Source of the DNA: Andrena cerasifolii
Lineage: Eukaryota > Arthropoda > Insecta > Hymenoptera > Andrenidae
DNA length: 64,000 nucleotides
NCBI RefSeq assembly: GCF_050908995.1
Contig: NC_135118.1
Span: 5,270,001 to 5,334,000 of the forward strand
Reading direction: 5' to 3'
Positions 1 through 10,895 of the stretch are shown in pieces. The notes beneath the pieces are model-generated. The model was not told where the DNA came from, did not search any database, and saw nothing but the letters and a program-made list of their open reading frames with translations. The translations under genes were made by a program, and so were the position numbers. The stretch's first letter is position 1. Each line of letters opens with the position of its first letter.

Positions 1-133
1 AAAGTACCAAATGTTCTTTAAATGTTGTTCTTTTAACTGCAAAAAAAAAGTTCTGTAAAAATATATGCTTCTGCTTTTTCAAAAAAAAAAAATCACGGCC
101 TCTCTTTTCCGCCTCCTGACTAGGCGTAACCCC
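1..133 (+). mobile_element. Terminal part of dispersed TTAA repeat (family X)
   Basis: This is the end of a repeat also seen at about 23650-23794 and 43531-43674. All three copies carry the same T-rich and A-rich tract and finish in a CCTGACTAGG-type motif, a short GTAACCCC or ATAACCCC stretch, and then TTAA (here 134-137). The window edge cuts off the other end. No coding content is visible. The TTAA junction suggests a TTAA-targeting (piggyBac-type) non-autonomous element; that class is inferred. Confidence 0.6.
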
Positions 134-137
134 TTAA

Positions 138-841
138 ATTCGCACATTTGTAATTACATTTTGGAAATATAAAAAATGCAATTCTATACAGCAAGGAACA
201 ATAAACAATTAACAAAAAAAACATTAAAATCCGTACATTAGTTCGTGACAAAAAAATCATGAAAATATGTAGAATAGGCAAAGTAGAATGGACCCTTAAC
301 ACTCTTTCTACAGAGTGAAAGTGTCTTATACGAAAAGGATATTATGCTTCAGTGAATCCAACCGAAATGTCAGTGGACAAATGACCAATTTCGACTTCAA
401 GAAGTCTAGAATCGTAGATTCGAATGCGCACGATGAGAAACGTCGAAATATATAAAAATACCAATCGGCAGCCACAGAAGTTCGATTAAATACGATTAAA
501 TTGAAAGTTTGTTTATCCAAACAGCACTCTGCATCAAAGGAAACCATTTTCCGTATACATTAGACCGTGTACTTCCGTTTCCCTGTTCGATCATCGCCAT
601 CCTTCATCGCGCAGGGTGTATGCACCATCAGTTTATCTTGCGGAATTGATGCTGTGTTATCAAAGGTGTGCAGTGTACATAGAGCAGCATACCACGGACG
701 TGCGGGCTCGCCTATCTCAACGATGAAAGCAAAATGCGAACTAATGCATAGGTTGAAAAATGGCGAATACAAAATAGGCGAGTGTCATTCGAAGAGAAGC
801 GATGAGATGTGGTTACAAGGGTACTAACATGGTTGAGTTCT
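138..841. other. No recognised feature
   Basis: Mixed-composition DNA. Short open frames occur on both strands between 326 and 830 but none resembles a known protein. Nothing else is supported here. Confidence 0.5.
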
Positions 842-849
842 ATGCACAC

Positions 850-2008
850 TAGGGTGGGCTCTTATTTTCGTCCTTTGAGTTTTCTTCGAGCTACCCTCCA
901 GAATAGTTCGAAATAATTAAAAAAAAAAATCAGTGCAAAGTTTGAGCCCGATCGGATAAAGGGAAAGGGTGCCCCTGGGCCCTTAAACATTTAAATCATT
1001 ATTTAACAGCTCGCGAAGTCGATTTTATATAATATCCTCCAAGTTATTGATTGAATAAAAAAATATGTCAAACAAAAGTTGTAGATCCGGAGAAGGAGCA
1101 TCTTTTATGTTGTATTACTTTTTCTCGTGCGACACGCGGTTTTCGAAAAAAGTCCAAGAAAGTTTTTTCCACTCAAAATTTGAAAGTTTAAATGCTTCCA
1201 GAACACTTTTTATTTGTGGAAGCCAACGAAAAAAGTGGAATTTTTATTTTCGATGACTATTTTTTAAACGTTTAAGGGGAGGGGCATATACCGAAATATG
1301 CCAAAAAGATACAAATTGTGTTTTCTTATTTTCAGTGTTTGCTATGTCTTGAATGTTTGGGACCTGAAAAGTTGGGACCGAAATTCGCAAAAATATCGAA
1401 GATATAGACTCTGTATCTTCGCAAAAATATCGAAAATATAGACTCTATATCTTCGATATTTTTGCGAATTTTGGTCCCAAATATTCAGGTCCCAAACATT
1501 CAAGATATAGCAAACACTGAAAATAAGAAAACAAAATTTGTATCTTTTCGCATATATATGCCCCTCCCCTTAAATGTTTAAAAAATAGTCTCCGAAAATA
1601 AAAATTCAATTTTTTTCGTTGGCTTTCATAAATAAGAAGTGTTCTGGAAGCATTTAAACTTTCAAAATTTGAGGGGAAAAAAGTTTTCTTTTTTTTTAGT
1701 TTTTCGGACTTTTTTCGAAAACCGTTTGTCGCACGAGAAAAAGTAATACACCATAAAATATGCTCATTATCCGGATCTACAACTTTTGTTTGACGTATTT
1801 TTTTATTCAATCAATAACTTGGAGGATATCATATAAAATCGACTTCGGGAGCTGTTAAATAATGATTTAAATGTTTAAGGGCCCAGGGTCACCCTTTCCC
1901 GTTATCCAATCCAGCTAAAATTTTACACGGATTTCTTTTAATTATTTGTAACTATTCTGGATAGTGCTCCGAAGAAAATTCAAAAGTCGAAAATAAGAGC
2001 CCACCCTA
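850..2008. mobile_element. Full-length palindromic hAT-like element
   Basis: Almost the whole 1159 bp is one inverted repeat centred near 1428. The left terminus TAGGGTGGGCTC is matched by GAGCCCACCCTA on the right. The flanks carry an identical 8-bp duplication, ATGCACAC, at 842-849 and 2009-2016. An 8-bp TSD with TAGGG-type ends is characteristic of hAT elements; assignment to that superfamily follows from this. Open frames in each arm (for example 1445-1810, minus strand) mirror each other and resemble no transposase, so the element is non-autonomous. Confidence 0.85.
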
Positions 2009-2016
2009 ATGCACAC

Positions 2017-2786
2017 AAATCAGTTCCTCGAAGGTTGAATAAAATATCGGTTGCCTGTTTCGGGACGGAGCAGTTCGCACTTGTACGTGTCGCTAGCTGA
2101 CACCGAGAAACAAAGAGACCATTGATACTGACGCCGCGAAACTGCCTCGCGTGGAAAGGGCCTTAATCGACGAGGGAGTGGAAAGTCACAATCGAACGTG
2201 CCGTAGTGTACGAGTACGTAAATCGGGAAAGCGAAAAACTTGTCGCGCTGCCTCGGCGGCCAATTCGTACACGTTGGCCCAGGCTGGTCCCAACGGAGGC
2301 ACGGTACTCCGGGACAAACGTGCGCTCGGGGAACGTCGCGGAATTCTGCGACGAGCACGGTACGTAAAGCACATATAGCCGAGGAAGTCATACAATCGAG
2401 CCGCAGCTGTGCCATCGTTTGTCCAGGGAGACAATGACATTGTTTGCGCCCCCATTGAAGTTAACGTCGTTAATATCGTGATTCCTGCGGCGGCGCTCGT
2501 TGTCCAATGGAAGTTCAACAGGCGCCGATGAATGGCGCAAGATTTCGATATCAAATTTCACTTTCTGGAGGAAGTTATTTCGCTGCACGTCTGATTCCAG
2601 ATTATATTTAACATTCCGAGTGGCAGAACGTTTTGATGGCATAAATGAAGGGTAAGTGGGGAAAAAACGGGAATGTCCATTTCTCGAAATTTGCGATTTG
2701 TAGCATATTTTGTGGGTAGCAACTGGGATTACAGAATTGTCGGATCACAAAAGGTTGTAAAGTTCAAATACCACCGTAAGATAACG
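2017..2786. other. GC-rich island without a recognised gene
   Basis: From about 2050 to 2500 the DNA is clearly GC-richer than its surroundings, with many CpGs. Several overlapping open frames of 65-131 codons exist on both strands, as expected when stop codons are rare. None has a recognisable domain. It could be a conserved non-coding or regulatory segment, but nothing in the sequence proves this. Confidence 0.4.
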
Positions 2787-2790
2787 TTAA

Positions 2791-3304
2791 GGGAGGATTC
2801 TGCACTAGCGCGCGAGTTTCGTGACCATTTTTCAGAACTTTTTATGGGCAATGAAAGCAAGTGTACTACGCAAAGTTTTTCCCAAAATCTTAATCGCCCT
2901 TTTAATTAGATTTACGATTGTTTTTGTCGTGAAAAATTAGTACGTTATAAGTTCGTTTTTTTCTGGCGGACGTTTCTGTTCAACGTGGCGCCCTTTTGTG
3001 AAAAATTAAGTTCAATGAATAATCTCGATTCGGATGACAGTCAAATGCTTACTGAATAACATTTTTCATTAATCATTTGTTTCAGATGCCTGCGAAGGAC
3101 AGAATCATGGCAGCCAAACGCAGAATCTTCATGTCTTCATACAGACATGTGGTACTAATTTTTCAAGACAAAAAATTTGTAAATATAGTTAAAAGGGTGA
3201 TTAAGATTTTAGGAAAAAACTTTGGGTAGTACACTTACTTTCATTGCCCATAAAAAATTCTGAAAAATGGTCATGAAACTCGCGCGCTAGACCAGAATAC
3301 CCCC
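2791..3304. mobile_element. TTAA-flanked element with ~90-bp inverted ends
   Basis: TTAA occurs at 2787-2790 and 3305-3308. The inverted ends run about 90 bp: the left starts GGGAGGATTCTGCACTAGCG and the complement of the right starts GGGGGTATTCTGGTCTAGCG, both followed by the same CGCGAGTTTC tract and a shared ATGGGCAATGAAAG motif. The middle (about 2885-3215) carries no recognisable gene. TTAA target sites are typical of piggyBac-type transposition, so this is read as a non-autonomous element of that type. Confidence 0.8.
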
Positions 3305-3400
3305 TTAAAGATTAGGTAGTAGAGTGTGATTTCCACTCTGCATTGGAACAAAATTCGGAATGTCCCCACTCTTTGCCTGAGCATAAGCTTCTGTCCGTAA

Positions 3401-3530
3401 GGGGTTAGCTACCGTCAGGAGGTAGGAAAAGAATCGATTCTTTGGGAATTTATTTCAGAAAGTGCATGCATATATTTATGCAATGGTTTTTGTATTCAGA
3501 TGAGGGACACTTTAACAGGTTATTATATTA
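3401..3530 (+). mobile_element. Single arm of the 25706-26415 element family
   Basis: It starts GGGGTTAGCTACCGTCAGGA after a GTAA and continues through a TTTATTTCAGAAAGT tract and a TTCAGATGAGG motif into CACTTTAACAGGTTATT. The same order is found in both arms of the palindrome at 25706-26415. Only one arm is present, so this is a truncated or rearranged copy. No coding potential. Confidence 0.6.
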
Positions 3531-4801
3531 TATTTTCAACTTTCAATATCACTGTAAAACACTAAAATAATTACAGAACGTTGTAAAGGAATATTCAATA
3601 ATCATCACCATTACTTTCTAATTAAAAAATATTCTAACCATAAAATAAAAACAGGTAAAATGTAAAAAGTGTTCCATAGTACAATAGTCTCCCCTACATC
3701 CATGCGCGGAAGGAGTCCACTCTAAAGTGGAATGCAGTGTAGCTGTGAGTGCGAGGCGCAGTGAGAGCCCAGCTTTAGATAAACAAATTCCAGCTTCGAG
3801 ATTGAACGTAATTTCAGTAGACCAAAGTTCATAAATTGGGCCCGTTTCTTCCACAGCAGGATTTCGAAGGCGGCCAGCGTTACAGTGCGGGGCACAAATA
3901 ATAAAGATGATCGAGTCGCGCGGTTCACCCAGTACGTAAACCCTCATCTCGTTGAAACCAAGGAGGCGGAAGAGAGCTCTCTCGCCCGTTGTTTCCAGGC
4001 CTATGAAACAGGCGTGTGGCCCGTCGCGGTCGTCCCAGGCGACAGACGGAATGAAAAGAAAGCCAGAGGCGAGTGGGAATGGTCGTTGGAAAGACGGCCA
4101 AGAGACGGAAGAATTCGAGCAAGGCTTAATGGGAATCGCGGCGCATGGATTTGCATGGCGGACGGCGGGGTTTCCGGGGCGAGGAGTCGTGCCAAGAGGA
4201 TCGTCGCGAGGGATGCTCGGGGCACGGCCAGTCTCCGGGGCACTATTTCACGGAATTAATCGCGCCCGATTACAAAAGAAACTCCACCGCCCGACTATTG
4301 CGCGCCCCTCTGACTTGAAAATAATTAGTTCAAGCACTGGAACGCCTCCGCCCTCCTTCTAACATTTCTCACGTGTAACGTACCCCTGCTGGACGGGCAG
4401 GGCTCTTTAGGTTTCTTTTTTCAGCCAGGGTGAATTAGTGGCTGAGAAACGGTCATCGACATCCATCGAAAAAGTTTCGAGGCTTGCGCCATTCGACGAG
4501 ATTGCTGCGTCCTACGGCGGACTCTGATGATAACAATGCGCTGCTATGGGAAAGAAGTCGTCGAGGGGAGAAGAGAACTGCGTTTTGTAGAACAGTTGCA
4601 TACGTAGTCGAGGTAAAATCAACGGCAATTTTATTCTGCAGGTTGAATGTAGGTATTAATCTTCTACATGTATCTTTATTTGTATAATCGTTGTCACAGA
4701 TTCATCACCATCCAGCCCAAATCGCTAACCCTAGAAACATGAAATTCGGAGGGAATATGCCTTTTGCGACGCAGGTGCTGTATAAGAAGGAATTTTTTTA
4801 A
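3531..4801. other. Unique DNA with GC-rich island, no recognised gene
   Basis: 3700-4550 is GC- and purine-rich with overlapping open frames up to 136 codons on both strands (3885-4259, 3952-4362). The encoded sequences are Arg/Gly/Pro-rich and match no family known to me. The overlapping frames are best explained by low stop-codon density. Flanking parts are AT-rich and featureless. Confidence 0.4.
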
Positions 4802-5756
4802 ATTCCATCAGCAAGGGGGTGAAGGGGTAAAGTGTGTTTTCACAGATTCCTTGATATCACTTAGGCCCGATTAGAAATAAACTTGATTTCTACTTACAAA
4901 GATTTCCCCCACAAATCCCTAAAAATCAATTTCAGGATTTTGCCCTAATCAACCCCTAAGAGGGTGAAAAGAGGTAAACCGTGTTTTCATGGATTCCTTA
5001 ATATCACTTAGGCCCGATTAGATATAAACTTGGTTTCTACTTAAAGAAGTTACGAACAGAAATGCCTAAAAATCAATTTCAGGATTCTGCCCTAATCAAC
5101 CCCTAAGGAGGTGAAACGGGGTAAACCGTGTTTTCATGGATTCCTTAATATCACTTAGGCCCGATTAGATTTAAACTTGATTTCTACTTACAAAAGTTAC
5201 CCACAGAAATGCCTAAAAATCAATTTCATGATTTTTCCCTAATCAACCCCTAAGTGGGTGAAACGGGGTGAAATGTATTTTTCACGGATTCCTCAAAATC
5301 TCTTAGGTTCGATTTGATACCAACTTGGTTTCTACTTACAAAAGTTACCCACAGAAATGCCTAAAAATCAATTTCATGATTTTTCCCTAATCAACCCCTA
5401 AGTGGGTGAAACGGGGTGAAATGTATTTTTCACGGATTCCTCAAAATCTCTTAGGTTCGATTTGATACCAACTTGGTTTCTACTTACAAAAGTTACCCAC
5501 AGAAATGCCTAAAAATCAATTTCATGATTTTTCCCTAATCAACCCCTAAGTGGGTGAAACGGGGTGAAATGTATTTTCACGGATTCCTCAAAATCTCTTA
5601 GGCCCGATTAGATATAAACTTGGTTTCTACTTACAAAAGTTACCCACAGAAATGCCTAAAAATCAATTTCATAATTTTTCCCTAATCAACCCCTAAGGGA
5701 ATGAAACGGGATGAAATGTATTTTCACGGATTCCTCAAAATCTCTTAGGCCCGAAG
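4802..5756 (+). repeat. 147/148-bp tandem satellite, about 6.5 units
   Basis: The motif AATCAACCCCTAAG recurs near 4948, 5095, 5242, 5390, 5538 and 5685, giving a period of 147-148 bp. Each unit also holds a GGGTGAAA stretch, a TCACGGATTCCT-type motif, a CTTAGGCCCGATTAGAT motif and a TTGGTTTCTACTT motif. Units around 5245-5540 are almost identical to each other while outer units diverge, which suggests recent local homogenisation. The array ends in the GC-rich motif CCCGAAGCGAAGCGCGGGGG at about 5751-5770. No coding content. Confidence 0.9.
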
Positions 5757-5817
5757 CGAAGCGCGGGGGTATTTTGGTAGTGTTTCTATATTTTGGGGAA
5801 AGTTCTTGTTCGGTATA

Positions 5818-6346
5818 TTAGATTGTCCAATAAGTTCGTGTCGTTCCTGTTCCATGAACATTTGGAGCCAGAAGAAATTGAATGTTGGCTTCGTGTTCGT
5901 ACCATTGGAAAGTCTGTGATTTCCTCACATTGTTTTATTACGTTTGATGTTTCCTTATCTGCTTTTTCATTTTCTTTGCTGCAAATTTAAAATTATACAG
6001 TGCCAAGTTGACAAACACAAACATTTCCGACACCTTTTGTTGTTCGACTTTAATCGAGGTTGTACCACGTCCCAAATTTCTCAAAACATATATGCCGTCT
6101 GTGGAGAAGACTCCATTTCAGAGAGAGCAGCTGGAAAATGGTTTGCATGCTTCAAAAATGGGAATTTTGATATCCCTGATGAACCACGTTTTGGGCGATC
6201 ATCTACCTTCAATGAAAATCGAATGGAGGCTTTAATCACGGAGGGTCCTCGTCAAAGAAGTGGCTAATTAGCTGATAAGATGCAGTGCTCGCCACAAACG
6301 ATACTGAATCGTCTAAACTGCGGTACGAACTTATTGTGCCAGCTAA
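5818..6346 (+). mobile_element. Internally deleted mariner element
   Basis: A TA duplication flanks it (5816-5817 and 6347-6348). The left end TTAGATTGTCCAATAAGTTC matches the complement of the right end, TTAGCTGGCACAATAAGTTC, as imperfect inverted repeats of about 26 bp. The element is 529 bp, against about 1.3 kb for a full mariner. It keeps the 5' region and the start of a transposase frame, then passes directly into the right terminus near 6320, so the catalytic domain is missing. It could move only if an intact mariner supplied transposase in trans. Confidence 0.85.
6001..6318 (+). pseudogene. Mariner transposase, N-terminal fragment
   Basis: The frame encodes the N-terminal helix-turn-helix DNA-binding region of a mariner transposase. 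Visible family signatures are FRHLLLFDFNRG, the SQNIYAVCGED segment, KWFACFKNGNFD and the linker-like DEPRFGRSSTFNENR. After a TAA at 6265-6267 the same frame continues with LADKMQCSPQTILNRLN, so a nonsense codon lies inside the DNA-binding region. The frame then runs into the right inverted terminal repeat. All catalytic aspartates are absent. No clear start codon is seen next to the conserved segment. Family identity is firm; the subfamily is not determined. Confidence 0.85.
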
Positions 6347-6348
6347 TA

Positions 6349-7073
6349 ATATGTTTCGGTACCGCGAATTTGGATTGTGCTGTAAATAGAAACTAATTTC
6401 CAGGAGGTTCAATCAGCTTATAGTGGATCTATTCAAATGCTTTCCTTCTATTTTGTGATTCTTTTATACCAGCTACATAAAATAGATTAAAGTCACAATT
6501 TGTTCTGATGGAGAATGAGTTTTATACACGTTTTTAGAACCCTAAAAAAAGCGACAATGCTCGTGAATTGTATTCTGTTATCGTCAATCACGAAAGGCAA
6601 TTGAGCGGGAAAATATCACACACCCGCTCTATATCGCGGTGTAATAAATCCTCAGATTCGTGCGTTTCGCAATGCAATAAAAATATGACTTTCGTGCACG
6701 TTTGTACGAAGCTTGCCACCGTTGCTTCGAAAAACCTTTTCATATGAAACGGTGGCAAAAGCATAATACTTGAAACATGTTTTCTTTATCGAAATCGAAG
6801 CGCCTTGTGCGAAGAATTCTAATTCCTTCAAATATATCGCTATTCGCAACAATTCTGTTACTTTCGCTACGTGCAACCGTTTTAGAAACAAACAGGCGTT
6901 CTTTACGACATTGAATCGTTCAAATCTCTTGTTCACCCTGTGCTGTCTTGATAGAAAAAAAAATGCTGCAGTATTGGCGGAGAAACGTAGTCTTTTCAAT
7001 TTTTCAACTCAAGAACTGTCAGTGTTGCAGTACTTAAAATAGTCAAGGTGTTACAGTAGCACAATTGCAAGAC
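6349..7073. other. No recognised feature
   Basis: AT-rich DNA. Two mirror-image open frames at about 6652-7042 show no known domain. Nothing else is supported. Confidence 0.5.
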
Positions 7074-7077
7074 TTAA

Positions 7078-7315
7078 CCCTTAACTGGTATCTTGGGGTC
7101 GCTCATTAAGCTTGTAAACTGTTTTTCTAATTAATTTTATAATAATAGTTTAACTTTCTAGGTTTCTATTATTTTACACATTACCTAAGAACAAAATATT
7201 CATAGAGGTTGATTCAGGGTCGACTTTACAAATTTCTGTGTCCTTTTTTATTTGGGGTCTGCCACGACCCCAGTATACCAGCCACGTTTGCCAAAAACAG
7301 TATACCAGTTAAGGG
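7078..7315. mobile_element. Small piggyBac-like MITE, TTAA-flanked
   Basis: TTAA at 7074-7077 and 7316-7319 flanks a 238-bp segment with perfect 14-bp inverted ends, CCCTTAACTGGTAT and ATACCAGTTAAGGG. The GGGGTC and GACCCC motifs further in are also inverted. TTAA duplications with CCC-starting termini are the classic piggyBac pattern. There is no coding capacity. Confidence 0.85.
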
Positions 7316-7319
7316 TTAA

Positions 7320-9073
7320 AGCACTGATAAGCAAGCAGAAATAATAGACTGAAGCGTATCTATCGCATCGACAAATTACAGTTATGTATTATCATTAAAG
7401 GATCTAAAAGGGCATATGAATTTTGGAAAAGAACTATGTAGCATTTGGCGGCTTGAATGAAAGTGGCCAGCGTGAATGAGTGCTTCAAAGATCTAATTTC
7501 GACGTTTCGAGAAAAGTTTCAGACCGAGAGTGCAATTGGGTACGGTAGATGAGGGGAAGTCGTATTGTGTACTTTGAAAGAAACTCGCGAATTGAAAGGA
7601 GCCTATCCTCTGCAGTGAGGATCCTCGCAAAGGCTAATCAAAGGAGATGAAACCTGACGCGGTAGAGTGAAGATTTAGGGAAGAAATTATTTTTGAAGGT
7701 GACAGTAGTGCTGAATCTCGATACAGTTTCGTAGCTTATATTTTATTGGTTTTGATAAAAATAAACCCTTGTCGTCCTACGGGGTGTCGGCAAATTAAAC
7801 GACCAAACTGCATTAGCGTATTAAATAAGAGAAATATACAGGAAAATGTTCCGTAAACAGACCTGCAGAAATGCTTCCTTAAAAAGTTACCATTCGCCGA
7901 TTTTCACCAAAATCATGTCGTATGATAAATATTTTCATGCCTCGCAGTTAATATTTTTAAAACGTGTTTGATGTTATTTAACCAATTATTTATGTTCCGC
8001 GTGTTATGCTAATAAAAGTCGATGCTCAGCCAGCGCTTGTCAATGGGAGAGCTAAAAATGAAATACAAACAGGCGGGTTTCTGAATAACTTATTTCTTTC
8101 TATGCGTATAATAAAAATCCCATCCCGTCAATTTTTGGTATTTACGTTATCGCTTGCTTTTTAATTTATTTTTAAACCATCCCTGCATGACGTACTAACG
8201 AGGCGCATTTCCAAAGACCAGTGACCAGAGTTTCCAATGAAATCAGATTAAAGCCATCGCGTAAAATAGCTATTCAACGGTCCAAGTACAGACCAGCAAC
8301 TGCGACCATCGAAAAAAACACGCTTGCAATATCCGCAATACGTTGGAGAGCATAATCTCTCCCTCAATGCTGTAAATCCCGCCTGACTCCCGACCGTGCT
8401 CCCAGCTAATTTTGGCCCATTAAAATCAGGAAAAATGAATTTCCAGATAGCGAGACGGCGCGGCGGGGAGCGGGCCTGGATAAAAATATTTAAAGCTCGG
8501 AAAATATACATCTGGAGGTGAGCTAATGCGATAAGGAAGCGGAATTAGAGATTGCATATCGGAGAGACCTGGGGAAATGCTGGCGTTGGAACGTTTCGAG
8601 AAATTTTCCGTACATCCAGCTGTATAAATTGAACCTACGAATATACCACCTGTCCCATATAAATTTCAAGAGTTCTTATTCTTTGGACAGTCTTCCCTAA
8701 CCGCGTGCCATTTCTTCTGTTGTTATGTCGTGTCAAGAATACGGTTTATGACAATTATGAAGTTCGTGGGATTAGTTGTACAAAGTTTTAATAGAATTTT
8801 GGAATATATTTATCTCTTTAAGTGTGCAAACGTTTTTGTTCATTACATATTAGAAATAACGCCAGCAGTAACGCCACTGTGGAGATGGAAAGAATTTTTT
8901 TTTAACTTTAAACGCGTCTTTCTCGAAACCACGTTTCTCAAATTGGCCTGCAGCATGACTTATAAAAAAATTATTCGAAGCACTTGGAAGAGTGATCCAA
9001 AAATGAGACCTTTTTAGCCTCTTTTTGGTCCCACGATTTTGCAACTGAATTTTGTGCCAAATGAAACCTTGTG
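7320..9073. other. No recognised feature
   Basis: Mostly AT-rich unique sequence with a GC-richer patch near 8390-8480. Short open frames (8248-8511 minus, 8730-9017 plus) have no recognisable similarity. No inverted repeats of note were found before the one starting near 9074. Confidence 0.45.
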
Positions 9074-9680
9074 ATGAGACATCAATCACAACCAAATTTC
9101 GAGTTGACGTGGCAATTAGTTTCTGAGATATGGAAGGTGAAAGAAGTGAAATTTCTATGTCAGTCCGATAATTTAAACAATTATTTCCAGGGTTTTGCTG
9201 ACTGTTAACAACGAATTTGAACTTAGATTTTCAAAATTCACGAAAAAAAATAATAAAAATCAAGAAATATAAATGTCTGTGTAGTGGGTGTTTTTTTTAA
9301 ATATATCGTCCATCATATTGAATCGGCCATTGTGAGTTTTACTGACAGCTAACAACGAATTTTAACTTAGATTTTGAAAACTCACGAAAAAGAATGAATA
9401 AATCTAAGTGTCTGTGTAATGGGTGCTTTTTTTAATATGTCGCCCGCCGTGTTGAATCGGTCTTTGTGAATTTTGAAAATCTAAGTTCAAATTCGTTGTT
9501 AGCAGTCAGCAAAACCCCTGGAAATAATTGTTTAAATTACCGGACTGACACAGAAGTTCGTACATCGAAGCGTATGGGTCGACGCCTTAACGAATTTTCA
9601 CTTCTTTGACCGTCCACATCTCAGAAACTAATTGTCACCTCAACTTGAAAATTTCGTGTGATTGATGTCTTGTCGCGTGA
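9074..9680. repeat. Large inverted repeat (foldback/MITE-like)
   Basis: The left arm (about 9074-9240) and right arm (about 9475-9680) are reverse complements with scattered mismatches. Shared blocks include GACATCAATCACA, CAATTAGTTTCTGAGAT, AACAATTATTTCCAGGG and ACTTAGATTTTCAAAATTCAC. Between them a shorter variant of the inner arm appears again at about 9330-9395. No clear target-site duplication was found, so the superfamily is left open. Confidence 0.7.
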
Positions 9681-10845
9681 TGGGGATTCGGTGCTCGTGA
9701 GGTACGTCCACACGCAGCGAAGCATCCCCACCACTTTCTCGTTTCTTTCTTGCTCTCGTTCCATCTCGCTCTCGCCTTCGCAGAACAAGAGCGAGTCAGA
9801 AGTGGCGGGGATAGCGCCAAGCTCCTAACGTGTAGGCCAAACCGAATTCTTAGCGTAGAAATACATACATCAGAATAGGTCTGCGTAAGCTCCGAAAAAA
9901 TTCAGGAGCTTTATAAATTTTAAAACCAACTATCATTAGGTACTTTAAAAAAAACTCGACTCCATTCTGAATGTAAATAATCAAATTCGACATACGTGAA
10001 CGCCAAAATAAATCGCAAGGAAATGCATTAAAATCCGCCATGCGTTACGTCCATTATAATTTATCGCAACGGTTTATTAACGATTCTCGCGTCGAGTTCG
10101 CGTAGAAATAATTCTGCGACTGGTATTTCAAACACATTCACACCATTTCCATTTTCTTTTTTTAAACCAGTCCTATGTCTACCAAGCGAATGTATTTGAA
10201 ATACCAGACGTGTGCCGTAGAAGTGAGCGACGTGAAAGGGCCTTAACATTAATTTCGTTCTCCATGCGAAGCGTGCAACGTGCTGAAACATTGATCCACA
10301 TCATTTACAGAAACAATTAAATCTCTCTCCGCGTCTCTGAAGGAGACGCCTGCTCTATATCGCCGCGAATGCATGCGAAGGGATTACAGAGGGTGAGATC
10401 ACATTTTAGGATGCTCGCAGTCGGGGCGCACCGCAGGAATCATTATTTCAGCGGCACGATAATGAGAAAGAAGGCGAAGGCACGCGCAGATTAGCTGGGA
10501 TAGTCACGTTAAATACTGACAGAGGCATTTGTTCTCACAGCGTCTCCGTTATACGGCGGAGAAAGAGGTAAACCACCGTGAACTTTATACTCCGTCCACT
10601 GTATACTTTCTTTCAACTTTTAAGGGAGGACGCTTCCATTTTATCTCTTATTAAAATGGAGCGCTCCTCGGACATGAGGGGTTTGAAATGGACCGAGGCC
10701 AGAAGCCTGACAGGGTCTTCCTAGCGTAACGGCTGAAAAAAAACTTAATTTTACGGGGATTAAAGAAAGGAACAAGTACTGCACACGTATCAATTTGCAC
10801 GTTTGTAGATTTATTCTATCAGCTTTTAAGACATTAAAGAAAAGT
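9681..10845. other. Unique DNA, no recognised gene
   Basis: Includes a short GC-richer, CTCGCTCT-rich stretch at 9690-9830 and another moderately GC-rich stretch at 10310-10730. Open frames are short and unrecognised. Confidence 0.4.
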
Positions 10846-10895
10846 TTAAGGGTATGCCCGTTTGAACCCTCGGAAAATGTCCAATATTGATGCGC
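10846..10895 (+). repeat. TTAA-initiated repeat terminus, copy 1
   Basis: TTAA (10846-10849) is followed by GGGTATGCCCGTTTGAACCC and then TCGGAAAATGT. The same core recurs at 13971-14015, also directly after TTAA and in the same orientation. These look like the same terminus of two copies of one TTAA element family on either side of the nested elements at 10982-13787. Confidence 0.5.

Noticed and set aside
1445..1810. A 121-codon minus-strand frame as a transposase
   Set aside because: It is the mirror image of the other arm of the hAT palindrome and has no transposase motif.
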